A model generated the notes under the pieces. The model ran no database searches. It was not told the origin of the DNA and saw only the letters and a list, made by a program, of their open reading frames with translations. Both the position numbers and the translations under genes were made by a program. This document shows, in pieces, positions 1 to 7,553 of a stretch of 16,331 nucleotides of DNA. Position 1 is the stretch's first letter; the number at the start of each line of letters is the position of its first letter. The stretch is from positions 1-16,331 of the forward strand of contig JAKPBL010000157.1 of NCBI GenBank assembly GCA_029778965.1, written 5' to 3'. Origin of the DNA: Bacteroidota bacterium (lineage in GTDB: Bacteria; Bacteroidota; Bacteroidia; Chitinophagales; Chitinophagaceae).

Positions 1-373
1 CGCCCGTTATGAAAACCTGGTTCTCCTGCAATCCCTTCAGGTCTGTTCCCAGGCGGAGCTCGCCTTTTACCACCAGCACCAGGTGATCGAGTGCGGGTGT
101 AGCGTCCGGCGTGAGCATGCCGACGATTTGTTTGGCAGAACCTGTTGCCGCGGGCTTCACCCCACTCATTACTACCTCGTCTTGAACCGACAGGCTCACC
201 AGTTCGCTGAGCGCCCGTATTCGGCTTACGACCACCGGCGTTTCGTCGATGGTAACCGGTGCAGCCCTGAACCAGGAGGCAGGCGATGGCAGCCAGCCAA
301 GCCGTGACACCAGCAAATAGACAACGACAACAACGACTGTATAGCCGGCTATTTTGACAAGCAGCCTCTTCAT
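1..373 (-). CDS. DUF4230 family protein, membrane-anchored (partial, runs off left edge)
   Basis: The reading frame starts at the ATG read leftward from base 373 and stays open to base 1, giving 124 visible residues with the C-terminal part missing. The N-terminus (MKRLLVKIAGY) leads into a hydrophobic stretch at about residues 5-22, rich in valine, that fits a single membrane anchor or uncleaved signal. The part after about residue 45 resembles the neighbouring 188-residue protein: a short helix of the type IRALSELVSLS, a mid-domain hydrophobic strand (LDHLVLVVKGE, about residues 97-107), then a segment of the type GTDLKGLQENQVFITG. This order matches DUF4230, a family of unknown function in Bacteroidota and Firmicutes. 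The ATG overlaps the stop of the upstream gene (ATGA), which fixes the start and suggests translational coupling. The family call rests on similarity to the neighbour and recollection; the function is unknown. Confidence 0.7.
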   Translation of the reverse strand, partial: MKRLLVKIAGYTVVVVVVYLLVSRLGWLPSPASWFRAAPVTIDETPVVVSRIRALSELVSLSVQDEVVMSGVKPAATGSAKQIVGMLTPDATPALDHLVLVVKGELRLGTDLKGLQENQVFITG

Positions 374-936
374 GGTAATGCTGTTTTTGGCTGACCAAAC
401 CGGATGTCTATGTTTTCATAGCCCGCCTGCTGCAGGAAATTCGTCAGCAGATTTCGGGTGTTCTTCTCCGTTTCCGCCAGGATACCGGTTACCGGAATAG
501 ATTTCCTGATCTGCACCTCCGCCTGCGCCAGCAGGGCATCCCTGGCAGCGTTGTCGAACGGGTCGCGCAATACACCGATTTCCTGGAATGCCACTTTTAT
601 TTTTTCGGGAGGAAGGTTCAGGGAAATAATGACGGGCGCAGGCAGATCTACCCGGATGGATTTTCCCTGGATGCGTACATCGTCTTTCGTTAGCTGGCTG
701 AGATCGATCCCTGCTTTGATGTCGGCCTCTACCGACATAAGGATCTTCCGGTCGCCGAATTTGTACCAGGTTTTGTCATCGCTTGCTTTGACGATTTTTG
801 TGACGCTGTATTCCGTAGTAGCCAGCTCGGCCATATCACGCACCTGGAGCACTTGCGCAACACGGTCGCTCTCCCGTTTGCACGCTGCGGCAAACAGGAG
901 GCAGGCGAGTACAGCAGAGTGCCTAATTTGTAGCAT
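370..936 (-). CDS. DUF4230 family protein, predicted lipoprotein
   Basis: This 188-residue protein has a hydrophobic leader with a lipobox-like end (FAAAC), so Cys19 could be lipidated; the following charged stretch (KRESDR) is typical of a mature lipoprotein N-terminus. The body contains VRDMAELATTEY, then YKFGDRKILMSVEADIKAGI, then IRVDLPAPVI and a long helical C-terminal part (about residues 125-180) ending in GYENIDIRFG. These are the recognisable blocks of DUF4230. The biochemical role of this family is not known. The ATG at 936-934 is 11 bp from the ispD start on the other strand, so its promoter must lie inside the 5' end of ispD or in that tiny gap. Its TGA overlaps the ATG of a second, membrane-anchored DUF4230 gene, so the two are probably co-expressed and may act as a pair. 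The family call is fairly sure; the lipoprotein call is moderate because the -3 position is Ala rather than Leu. Confidence 0.78.
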   Translation of the reverse strand: MLQIRHSAVLACLLFAAACKRESDRVAQVLQVRDMAELATTEYSVTKIVKASDDKTWYKFGDRKILMSVEADIKAGIDLSQLTKDDVRIQGKSIRVDLPAPVIISLNLPPEKIKVAFQEIGVLRDPFDNAARDALLAQAEVQIRKSIPVTGILAETEKNTRNLLTNFLQQAGYENIDIRFGQPKTALP

Positions 937-946
937 ATTTGCAAAT
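937..946. promoter_or_regulatory. 10-bp perfect palindrome in an 11-bp divergent gap
   Basis: ATTTGCAAAT is a perfect palindrome and fills almost all of the gap between the divergent DUF4230 lipoprotein gene and ispD. Read in either direction it gives a TTTGC core preceded by TA (TATTTGC on plus, TAATTTGC on minus), close to but not an exact match of the Bacteroidota -7 motif TAnnTTTG. It could be an operator or the overlapping -7 region of one or both promoters. The palindrome is seen; the function is inferred. Confidence 0.35.
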
Positions 947-947
947 T

Positions 948-1628
948 ATGGAAAAATATGCGGTGGTTGTGGCGGGCGGCTCGGGATTGCGGATGGGTAC
1001 TTCCGTACCTAAGCAGTTTCTCGATTTGCGGGGAAAACCGGTTATCTGGTACACACTGACTGCTTTTCTCGATGCTTACCCCGATATGCAGGTTATCCTG
1101 GTGCTGCCGCAACAACACCTGGAAACGGGGAAGCGCATTATTCGCGCCACGCAGGATCCCGATCGTATATGGATCACCGTTGGTGGCGAAACGCGGTTTC
1201 ATTCTGTGAAGAACGGATTGGAGCATATCCGCCGACATTCCATCGTTTTTGTGCACGACGGCGTTCGCTGCCTGCTGACGCCCGACCTGATAAGGCGCTG
1301 TTATGAAGAAGCGGTCGATAAGGGCAATGCCATACCCGCCACCACGGCGGTTGATACGGTGAGGCTTGAAAAATTCGATGGCACCGAATTGATCGATCGC
1401 AACAAAGTAAAGCTGATACAAACACCGCAAACCTTTTTCTCCGAGCTGGTAAAGTCTGCTTTTGAACAGGATTACCACGAGTCGTTTACCGATGAAGCCA
1501 GCGTAGTTGAAAAACTGGGCGTTAAAATGCATTTGATAGAAGGGGAAAGCACCAACCTGAAAATAACGCGCCCGCTCGACCTGCTTATTGCGGAAAAAAT
1601 ACTGGAAGAGAGGGAGATGGGCCTTTAG
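948..1628 (+). CDS. ispD: 2-C-methyl-D-erythritol 4-phosphate cytidylyltransferase
   Basis: IspD joins CTP and 2-C-methyl-D-erythritol 4-phosphate to form CDP-methylerythritol in the cytoplasmic MEP route to isopentenyl diphosphate. The 226-residue length is normal for the family. The N-terminal nucleotide-binding loop AGGSGLRMG is intact (Arg15), followed by PKQF with Lys22. Other family marks are GGETRFHSV (residues 79-87), HDGVR with Asp104 and Arg107, DRN with Arg151 just before TPQTF (159-163), DEASVVE (182-188), and NLKITRP with Lys205. These correspond to the catalytic and CTP/MEP-binding positions of the E. coli enzyme. The ATG at 948 is preferred over an in-frame TTG at 939 because the conserved domain starts directly after it and the TTG would lie inside the palindrome. 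There is no clear Shine-Dalgarno sequence. The gene ends 4 bp from the stop of the convergent acyltransferase gene. No other MEP-pathway gene is in the window. Confidence 0.95.
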   Translation: MEKYAVVVAGGSGLRMGTSVPKQFLDLRGKPVIWYTLTAFLDAYPDMQVILVLPQQHLETGKRIIRATQDPDRIWITVGGETRFHSVKNGLEHIRRHSIVFVHDGVRCLLTPDLIRRCYEEAVDKGNAIPATTAVDTVRLEKFDGTELIDRNKVKLIQTPQTFFSELVKSAFEQDYHESFTDEASVVEKLGVKMHLIEGESTNLKITRPLDLLIAEKILEEREMGL

Positions 1629-1632
1629 CCGT

Positions 1633-2550
1633 TTATGACCGGTAGGCAGGCTTCAACAGCCGGAAAGGGAATGGCAGCCGGTTCCATCCACAAAAAAAAT
1701 AAGGCCGGTTAACGGCGCCGAAGTTGCCGTAGAAATGCGCTATGCCCGGCAGATCGGAGCCTTCGAAATCCAGCCATAAAGGCTGCTGCTGAAACTCGCT
1801 GATCACCTGGTCCAGCAAAAAATGGTTGGCCGCCATCTTCCGGCCGGCTTCGGTGGTGGCAGAGACCAGCAGGTACAACCGCCTGCCGTCGTTCAACAGA
1901 ACGCAACTGCAAACGGACTGCCCACCGTGTATCACCTGCCGAACGATCAATTGTTGCTTTGCATCGAGCACTTTGCAAAGAGAAAGCAGCTTTGTCCAAT
2001 CATGCCGGTCCAGCCGCAAGCGATGCGCATATAGATCCCGGTAAAGGCGGCATACCTCCCCGAAATTGCCTGAAGGCGAATAGCGCAGCTCATACCTGCC
2101 TGCTTTTTTCAGGTTCTGAAGCAGGTCGTTTTTATATTGCTTGTACCGGTGCGCATAACTTACCGAGAGATCGAGTATGAAATTGTTCCGCTGCCGGCCG
2201 CCGCTGCCAGCGGTTTCGGCATTCAGGTGGATTTCGGCAAAGGGAAAAGCCAGGGCAGCCTGCTCCAGGAATAAGCCGGTATCGCCGGTGCTTGCCGTCG
2301 AAAATACACCGCCCTGCTGGCAAAAGGCAGGCTGGTACAAGTAACGGAACCCCCATTTCCTGCGCCAGGGCAATGGCATTACTGCTTCATAATCGCCTCT
2401 GACCAGTGCATGCCAGTTGTCTGCCATCACGTCGAGGTAATAATGATAACCATAGATCAGTCCATTGCTGCTTTTTGCCAGGCAAGCATCCCATTTTGCC
2501 GTATCGACCTCTTCGCGCCGCAGCAATTGTATGGATGATGTTACAGGCAT
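1633..2550 (-). CDS. FemAB-like GNAT acyltransferase
   Basis: This 305-residue soluble protein looks like a two-lobed GNAT-fold acyltransferase of the FemAB-like type common in Bacteroidota. The N-terminal lobe has the SSNGLIYGYHYYLDVMADNW region (about 27-46), then PLPWRRKWGFRYLYQPAF, a substrate-lobe pattern seen in these proteins. The C-terminal lobe has GGQSVCSCVLL and the end motif LDFEG (260-264) followed by GIAHFYGNFGA, the most diagnostic part of the family. FemAB-like enzymes usually move aminoacyl or acyl groups onto envelope precursors; the donor and acceptor here cannot be told from sequence. It is the last gene of the four-gene minus-strand run, 2 bp after the stop of the M1-like/barrel gene, so co-transcription is likely. 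That places it with lipid-linked glycan genes, so it may acylate a glycan or envelope component. The fold call is fairly sure and the substrate is unknown. Confidence 0.72.
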   Translation of the reverse strand: MPVTSSIQLLRREEVDTAKWDACLAKSSNGLIYGYHYYLDVMADNWHALVRGDYEAVMPLPWRRKWGFRYLYQPAFCQQGGVFSTASTGDTGLFLEQAALAFPFAEIHLNAETAGSGGRQRNNFILDLSVSYAHRYKQYKNDLLQNLKKAGRYELRYSPSGNFGEVCRLYRDLYAHRLRLDRHDWTKLLSLCKVLDAKQQLIVRQVIHGGQSVCSCVLLNDGRRLYLLVSATTEAGRKMAANHFLLDQVISEFQQQPLWLDFEGSDLPGIAHFYGNFGAVNRPYFFCGWNRLPFPFRLLKPAYRS

Positions 2551-2552
2551 GA

Positions 2553-5126
2553 TCAGCGGGGATAATGAGATTGATCCAGTTTGGATGTCAGCGCTTCCAG
2601 CCGGACGGAAAAGGAGATCGTTTTCCAGAATCTTTTTTCTCCCAACACCGACTTGTTGTAGTCGCGAAATGGTTTGCTGGCCACTACCGGTACATAAATG
2701 TGAATGGCCTCGTACAGCAGCGACAACTGCAGTCCTGCATCAAAAAGTATTCGCTGGCCGTCGTAGTTCTCCGACCAGGCATCGCCGTAGGTGCCGATAT
2801 CGGCGAACAGCCGCAGGGGTACGCGAACGGGAAGCAGGGAGAGCGGATTGATGCCGTCGGGGATATCGGTGCGCATATTGATGGCCGTTAGCCAGTTGTC
2901 GGTTTTCCCCACCTTGTTGTTAAGCAGGTCGGTACGTACCTTAAAGAAACCGTCTCTTTCCATGATCTGCTGGCTCTGCCAGCCCGTGAACTCGTTTCTG
3001 CCCGCGAAATAATCGGAATAGGTATAGTCTTCGTACCCATTGGCGCCCGTGAGGTTAAGCAGGTAACGGTCTGCCGTAAACTGGTTGTGCCCCGCCTGGT
3101 TATAAAGGAATTTGCCGGCAAAAAAGCGCAGTGAAAATCCGCGGCCGGCCCGGGAGTAATTGAAAAAATATTTCCCCGTGAAGGCCAGCCTTGTAAAGGC
3201 GCGCTGGTGATCGATCTGCAGGTGGTAGTCGTAAGGATACAAAATACGATCGTCTTTCCATCGCAGCACCAATTGCTGCAAGTGCCGCCGCGTCGTGCCC
3301 AGCGAATAGTTGTTGTTGGTGTATTTCAGTTCGCTTTCAGAGATCATATAGGAAGTGAACGCGACAGATCTCTCCCTGTACGACCAGGGGTCTGCTTCCG
3401 GCAACTGCCAGCGCAGGTACGGCGCTATTTTTGAAAAACGATAACGGTCGTTGCCCAGTGAACCCGACAATTGATTCATGCTGAAAGCAGCCAGCCGCAC
3501 ACCCGCCTGCCAGTTGCTTTTATATTGTTTTCCATACCAGTTGTACCTGATCTCGGCCAGGCCGGCGAGTTTCCTGCTGCCGAACCCATAGAGGGGCGCC
3601 GCTATATATTCGAGCTTTGGCTTCCAGGCTTCAATGTTGTGGAATAGCAGGCCGGCCATAACACCATCGTACCGGTTATAACCCAGTGCAGGAAGCAGGC
3701 CGAAGGCGTATGTAGCGGGCGAGGACGAACGGAAGGGGAATATATTCAACCCGATCGAAGATGGCCGCGGGTCAATAACGCTGCTGTCGGCCGGAATGGG
3801 CATCCAGTCTGCCGGCGGACGATTAAATCTATACAACCGGTAACTGTTTTTTATGCTGCTGTCATACGCTGCTATGCCAGCCGATGCTGCCTGCAACCTG
3901 AAATACATTCCTGCTTTTACCGAGGCGATGGCATCGAGATTGTATGGCGGCAGGCTGTCGGCGGGCGTTTTGAAAGATTGTTGCCAGCGGCGGGAAATGC
4001 TGTACTGGAGCTTCCTGGTATCTGTTACGGTGGTTTCTTTGGGCGACTGTAAATAGTTGATCAGCCCATTTGTGATCCAGGGCCGTTCGCGGTGGTTGAT
4101 GTTGATGCTGTAGAGGTATTGCTGCAATAGCTGCGCGTCGATAAAACGGTTGATGTCTTTTGACGCCAACTGTTGTGGTACAATGATCCACCCGGGTATG
4201 TAACCCACGCGCGCGGGCCAGCCTGTTACGAGCAAAGCGGTTGCATAAGGATAGTCGCCCATTGTTTGGTGGCGGGACTGCAAGGCCGCCCGTATCGCTT
4301 CCCTGCTTTTGTCGCCGGCGGCATTTTGCGTCAGCGCATATACCTGCACGTCGGTTCGCAAAGAGCTCCCTGGAATCGCCGGTTCTTTTACCGGCGGAAC
4401 GCCTTTAAAAGCCATCCAGGTAAATTCTATCTGCCTTGCGGCGTTGAACTGGTAATAGTCGCCTGCCGCGTCGGCCAGTGCCGTGCGCGCCGGGCTAACC
4501 ACCTGCCAGTGATTGCGCGACTGGATGTTGACTTCAAAACTGGCTGCCTCCTGGTATATCTCTCCCTGGGCAAGGGTAGGCATGATATGCCAGCCTTTCT
4601 CATCATAGACCGCCGGCCGCGGATACCAGCCGGTAAATACCAGCATATTGTCTGTATAGCCGAAACGGTCCGTCAGCCGCGGCAGTTTAAGATGGTAGGG
4701 CGATTCGAGATGTACCGAAGCGCCGGGCGGGATCGGTTCGCTGAGGGGCAACTCAGCTACATCGGCATAAGCAGGGTGCGGCAATGATGTCACCAGCTTG
4801 CCATTCACCCGGAAAGACAGCCGGGTGATATATCCCTTTTCTGCTTCATCGCTGAAATAAAAATCCGTTTGGCGCAATTGCAGCAACTGCTCACTGTAGG
4901 CAGTGCGGTCGTTCTTCCAGGCATTGGGCGATATGGTCAGCCAGATACTGTGCAGGCTATCGGGACTGTTATTGGTATAATCGAGCTGCCACATACAATC
5001 GGCCGTTCGGGTGTCGGGTTGTAACTGCACGTCGATTTTGTAGTGCAGCGCCTGTTGCCACGGCTGTGCCCGGCATATTCCTGTTCCTGCCAGGCAAACT
5101 AAGAGCAGTAGCTTATGCATATTCAT
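2553..5126 (-). CDS. M1-peptidase-like protein without zinc ligands, fused to a predicted outer-membrane barrel
   Basis: This protein has 857 residues. A signal peptide (hydrophobic core about residues 5-15, likely cleavage near CRA-QPW) marks export. Residues about 25-360 follow an M1 aminopeptidase layout: an N-terminal beta domain (HYKIDVQLQPDTRTADC), the GWYPRPAVYDEKGWH block (166-180), then the peptidase region. In active M1 enzymes HExxH is followed 18 residues later by Glu. Here those positions read DAQLL (330-334) and Asn353, although the surrounding family pattern NxRxxPW...GLxxY (NHRERPW, 344-350) is kept. The GxMEN-like substrate loop is also absent. The protein is therefore probably not a metallopeptidase. 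From about residue 425 to the end, alternating aromatic and polar strands (for example LAGLAEIRYNWYG, FTGKYFFNYS, ISFSVRLEAL) suggest an outer-membrane barrel. The start is supported by the ATGA overlap with the sugar transferase stop; a second in-frame ATG lies two codons later. Its role may be binding or scaffolding at the outer membrane. Confidence 0.7.
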   Translation of the reverse strand: MNMHKLLLLVCLAGTGICRAQPWQQALHYKIDVQLQPDTRTADCMWQLDYTNNSPDSLHSIWLTISPNAWKNDRTAYSEQLLQLRQTDFYFSDEAEKGYITRLSFRVNGKLVTSLPHPAYADVAELPLSEPIPPGASVHLESPYHLKLPRLTDRFGYTDNMLVFTGWYPRPAVYDEKGWHIMPTLAQGEIYQEAASFEVNIQSRNHWQVVSPARTALADAAGDYYQFNAARQIEFTWMAFKGVPPVKEPAIPGSSLRTDVQVYALTQNAAGDKSREAIRAALQSRHQTMGDYPYATALLVTGWPARVGYIPGWIIVPQQLASKDINRFIDAQLLQQYLYSININHRERPWITNGLINYLQSPKETTVTDTRKLQYSISRRWQQSFKTPADSLPPYNLDAIASVKAGMYFRLQAASAGIAAYDSSIKNSYRLYRFNRPPADWMPIPADSSVIDPRPSSIGLNIFPFRSSSPATYAFGLLPALGYNRYDGVMAGLLFHNIEAWKPKLEYIAAPLYGFGSRKLAGLAEIRYNWYGKQYKSNWQAGVRLAAFSMNQLSGSLGNDRYRFSKIAPYLRWQLPEADPWSYRERSVAFTSYMISESELKYTNNNYSLGTTRRHLQQLVLRWKDDRILYPYDYHLQIDHQRAFTRLAFTGKYFFNYSRAGRGFSLRFFAGKFLYNQAGHNQFTADRYLLNLTGANGYEDYTYSDYFAGRNEFTGWQSQQIMERDGFFKVRTDLLNNKVGKTDNWLTAINMRTDIPDGINPLSLLPVRVPLRLFADIGTYGDAWSENYDGQRILFDAGLQLSLLYEAIHIYVPVVASKPFRDYNKSVLGEKRFWKTISFSVRLEALTSKLDQSHYPR

Positions 5127-6538
5127 TTGCCTTTTCCTGAAACGATGATTCGAATGGTATGGAACATGATCCTGAAATCGAGCGCCAGCGAAATATTTTC
5201 CAGGTAAAGCAGGTCGTATTTCATTCTTTCCAGCATTTCAGCAATGCTGGTAGCATAACCGAACTGTACCATGCCCCAGGAGCTTAGCCCGGGCTTTAGT
5301 TTCAGGAGATAGTTGTAATAAGGGTTGATGGCTGCGAGCTGGTTGAAATAATGGCTGCGCTCGGGTCGCGGGCCCACAAGGCTCATATCGTTCCGCAGAA
5401 TATTCCAAAGCTGCGGAAGCTCGTCGAGCCGCCATTTGCGCATCGTCTTTCCCCAGTTAGTAACCCGCGGGTCGTTGTCTGATGATAAAGCAGGGCCGTC
5501 TTTCTCGGCATCGACTGCCATACTCCTGAACTTCAGGATGGTAAAGGGCCTGCCTTTGTAGCCGATCCTTTCCTGCCGGTATAAAACCGGTCCCGGTCCC
5601 GATAGCCGCACGCGAATGGCGATGTAGAGCAATACGGGCGACAGCAGCAGCAGGGCCAGTGCCGCCACCAGCACATCTATCAGCCGTTTTACATTCTGCT
5701 GCCATACCGGCATGGGTTCGGTATTGATGTCGGTGAGCAGCGGACTAAAAACTTTTACCGTGCGTACCGACCCTGATAATATGCCGATCATATTGGGTAC
5801 GATCTTGATCTCCACTTCTTTCCGGCTCAGGCGTTTGACAAAGTCTTCGATTGCTTCCTGCCGGCTGTTGTCGACCGCCAGCACTACCAGCCTGACCTGG
5901 TGTTCATCGATGACGGTTTCCAATGAAACCGGGTCGCCCAGCCAGGGAATGTTCTTGCTAAGGCCATTCGGTTGCGGCGTCAGGTAACCGCTAAAATGAA
6001 AGCCCTCTCCCTGCAACTGATCGCGCGTGGCGAAATAAAGGCCTTTGGCCGAAGCGTTATCGCCAACAAGAATGCTGTTGAACTTAACGGCCCCGCTGCT
6101 GATCTGCCGGTGTACCCGCGACAGAATGAGCCATCGCCCTATCCAGGTGATGCCCGCCTGCAGAAAGAAAAAACAGGCGAAAGCGGCATAGTAATAGCCG
6201 GGACTGCGGTCGTCGTCGTTCAGCAAAATGGAGAAAAACACCAACGTGCAGCCTACCAGGCTGGCTATGATGGTGGTGGTAAATTCAGCCAGCCGCGACT
6301 TTCTGTACAAGGAGCGATAGCTGCCCAGCAGGGCGTACAGCAATACCCAGGCAACGGGCAGCAGCAGCAGTCCGTCGATCACGCCTTTGTTGAGCACCAG
6401 CCGGCCGTCTGCAAAGCTTTGCAATCCCAGCAGCCTGTTCCTGAACAGGTAAAACAGAAACCATACGCAGCCGGCAGCGAAATAATCACTCAGTGCATAC
6501 CATGCCGGCGATAACAGTTTGCTGTTCCTGGATTGCAT
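5123..6538 (-). CDS. Undecaprenyl-phosphate sugar phosphotransferase (WbaP/WcaJ type)
   Basis: This inner-membrane enzyme moves a sugar-1-phosphate from a nucleotide sugar to undecaprenyl phosphate, the first step of exopolysaccharide, capsule or O-antigen assembly. The 471-residue layout is the standard long form: four hydrophobic segments (about 15-38, 55-73, 88-107, 115-139), a Rossmann-like middle domain (FNSILVGDNASAKGLYF, about 153-169), and a C-terminal bacterial sugar transferase domain. That domain starts with KRLIDV and a re-entrant hydrophobic helix (about 288-309) and has YRQERIGYKG, KFRSM, RLDELPQLWNIL with the Asp372-Glu373 dyad, MSLVGPRPE and LKPGLSSWG. All key motifs are intact. 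The ATG at 6538 is used instead of the preceding TTG; it shares one base with the stop of the Gfo/Idh gene (TGATG), and its own stop overlaps the next ATG. Which sugar is used (glucose, galactose or an amino sugar) cannot be read. No flippase, polymerase or other glycosyltransferase is next to it. Confidence 0.92.
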   Translation of the reverse strand: MQSRNSKLLSPAWYALSDYFAAGCVWFLFYLFRNRLLGLQSFADGRLVLNKGVIDGLLLLPVAWVLLYALLGSYRSLYRKSRLAEFTTTIIASLVGCTLVFFSILLNDDDRSPGYYYAAFACFFFLQAGITWIGRWLILSRVHRQISSGAVKFNSILVGDNASAKGLYFATRDQLQGEGFHFSGYLTPQPNGLSKNIPWLGDPVSLETVIDEHQVRLVVLAVDNSRQEAIEDFVKRLSRKEVEIKIVPNMIGILSGSVRTVKVFSPLLTDINTEPMPVWQQNVKRLIDVLVAALALLLLSPVLLYIAIRVRLSGPGPVLYRQERIGYKGRPFTILKFRSMAVDAEKDGPALSSDNDPRVTNWGKTMRKWRLDELPQLWNILRNDMSLVGPRPERSHYFNQLAAINPYYNYLLKLKPGLSSWGMVQFGYATSIAEMLERMKYDLLYLENISLALDFRIMFHTIRIIVSGKGK

Positions 6539-7515
6539 CAATTGTTGATGGTATTGTGTCCGATTTTATGCAATATCTGGTGGGCCACTTCCATGGCGCT
6601 GAACCCGTCCACTTCCGATACAACGGTGCGGGTGTTATGCGCAATGGCATCGCGGAAAGCTTCCAGCTCCAGGCGGATGGCGTTTACCGACGGCGCTTCG
6701 GGGTTCATTACCTGGATGGTCTTTTTGCCCCTCGGCGTCTCGAGGTCAAACTCGAATGCGCCGGGCGCCTGTTCGCCCGACTTCATACGGATAATCTCTG
6801 TTTTCTTTTCGAGAAAATCAATGCCTACATAGGCGTCTTTCTGGAAGATCCGCATCTTTCGCATCTTTTTCAATGAAATGCGGGAGGAAGTGAGGTTGGC
6901 CACGCAGCCGTTGTGAAATTCGATCCGTACGTTGGCAATATCAGGTGTATCGGTCATTACGGCCACACCGCTGGAGGAGATATGCTTTACGCCGCTTTTT
7001 ACGATGCTGAGAATGATGTCGATGTCGTGGATCATAAGATCGAGAATCACGCTTACCTCGGTGCCACGCGCGTTGAATTCAGCCAGGCGATGCACTTCGA
7101 TGAACATAGGATTCAGGGCCAGTCCTGCAACGGCGAGGAACGCGGGATTAAACCGCTCCACATGCCCTACCTGCATTTTGACATTTGATTCTTTCACCAG
7201 CTTTACCAGCTCGCGCGCTTCTTCCATGGTATTGGCCAGCGGCTTTTCCACGAATACATGCCTGCCCTGGCGGATGGCCATCTGGCAAAGTTCGAAATGG
7301 TGATTGGTGGGCGCAACAATATCGGCCGCGTCGATAAGACGGATCAGTTCGAGCGGATCGTCGAAGCGCCGGAGGTTATACCGGGCAGCCACTTCCGCGG
7401 CCTGGGCATCGTTCGGGTCATAAAAGCCGACCAGTTCCGTTCGTTCGATCTCTTTCCAGTTGTTCAAATGAAATTTTCCCAGGTGGCCAACGCCGAATAC
7501 GCCAACTTTGAGCAT
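6538..7515 (-). CDS. Gfo/Idh/MocA family oxidoreductase, GnnA-like
   Basis: This 325-residue NAD(P)-dependent sugar oxidoreductase has a Rossmann fold at the N-terminus with GVGHLG (Gly8, Gly10, Gly13), an acidic turn FYDPN, and the family catalytic EKP (Glu90-Lys91-Pro92). The C-terminal domain has VGHVERFNPAF (116-126), HRLAEFNARGTEV, and LDLMIHDIDI with Asp159 and His163. The runs HVERFNP, RGTEV, DLMIHDID, IANVRIEF, NGCVANLTSSR and MRIFQ recall the Gfo/Idh proteins found in lpx (lipid A) clusters, of which GnnA, a UDP-GlcNAc 3-dehydrogenase, is the studied example. If so, it would oxidise the 3-OH of UDP-GlcNAc ahead of an aminotransferase (GnnB), which is not in this window. The family call is sure; the GnnA-like activity is an inference from remembered motifs. 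It is the first gene of the tight four-gene run and shares one base with the sugar transferase start. Confidence 0.88.
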   Translation of the reverse strand: MLKVGVFGVGHLGKFHLNNWKEIERTELVGFYDPNDAQAAEVAARYNLRRFDDPLELIRLIDAADIVAPTNHHFELCQMAIRQGRHVFVEKPLANTMEEARELVKLVKESNVKMQVGHVERFNPAFLAVAGLALNPMFIEVHRLAEFNARGTEVSVILDLMIHDIDIILSIVKSGVKHISSSGVAVMTDTPDIANVRIEFHNGCVANLTSSRISLKKMRKMRIFQKDAYVGIDFLEKKTEIIRMKSGEQAPGAFEFDLETPRGKKTIQVMNPEAPSVNAIRLELEAFRDAIAHNTRTVVSEVDGFSAMEVAHQILHKIGHNTINN

Positions 7516-7533
7516 AGGTCTGCATTAATCGCC

Positions 7534-7553
7534 CAAAGATACTTACAAATTTA
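7534..7553 (-). promoter_or_regulatory. Candidate Bacteroidota promoter(s) for the glycan operon
   Basis: The 35-bp gap upstream of the Gfo/Idh gene, read on the minus strand, holds two exact matches to the Bacteroidota -7 motif TAnnTTTG: TAAATTTG (7553-7546), whose TA overlaps the stop codon of the L,D-transpeptidase gene, and TATCTTTG (7541-7534). A TTG lies at 7559-7557 but is closer than the usual -33 spacing to either box. The motif matches are seen; promoter use is inferred. Read-through from the upstream gene is also possible. Confidence 0.45.

Noticed and set aside
729..1532. Minus-strand open frame (267 codons) opposite ispD and running into the DUF4230 gene
   Set aside because: Both strands' real genes (ispD and DUF4230) are well supported; this frame conflicts with both and has no family features.
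4173..4787. Plus-strand open frame (204 codons) inside the M1-like gene
   Set aside because: It is antisense to the conserved M1-like N-terminal domain, with no signal of its own.
2553..5126. Active M1 family aminopeptidase
   Set aside because: The zinc-binding HExxH and the distal Glu are both replaced, so peptidase activity is not supported despite the fold similarity.
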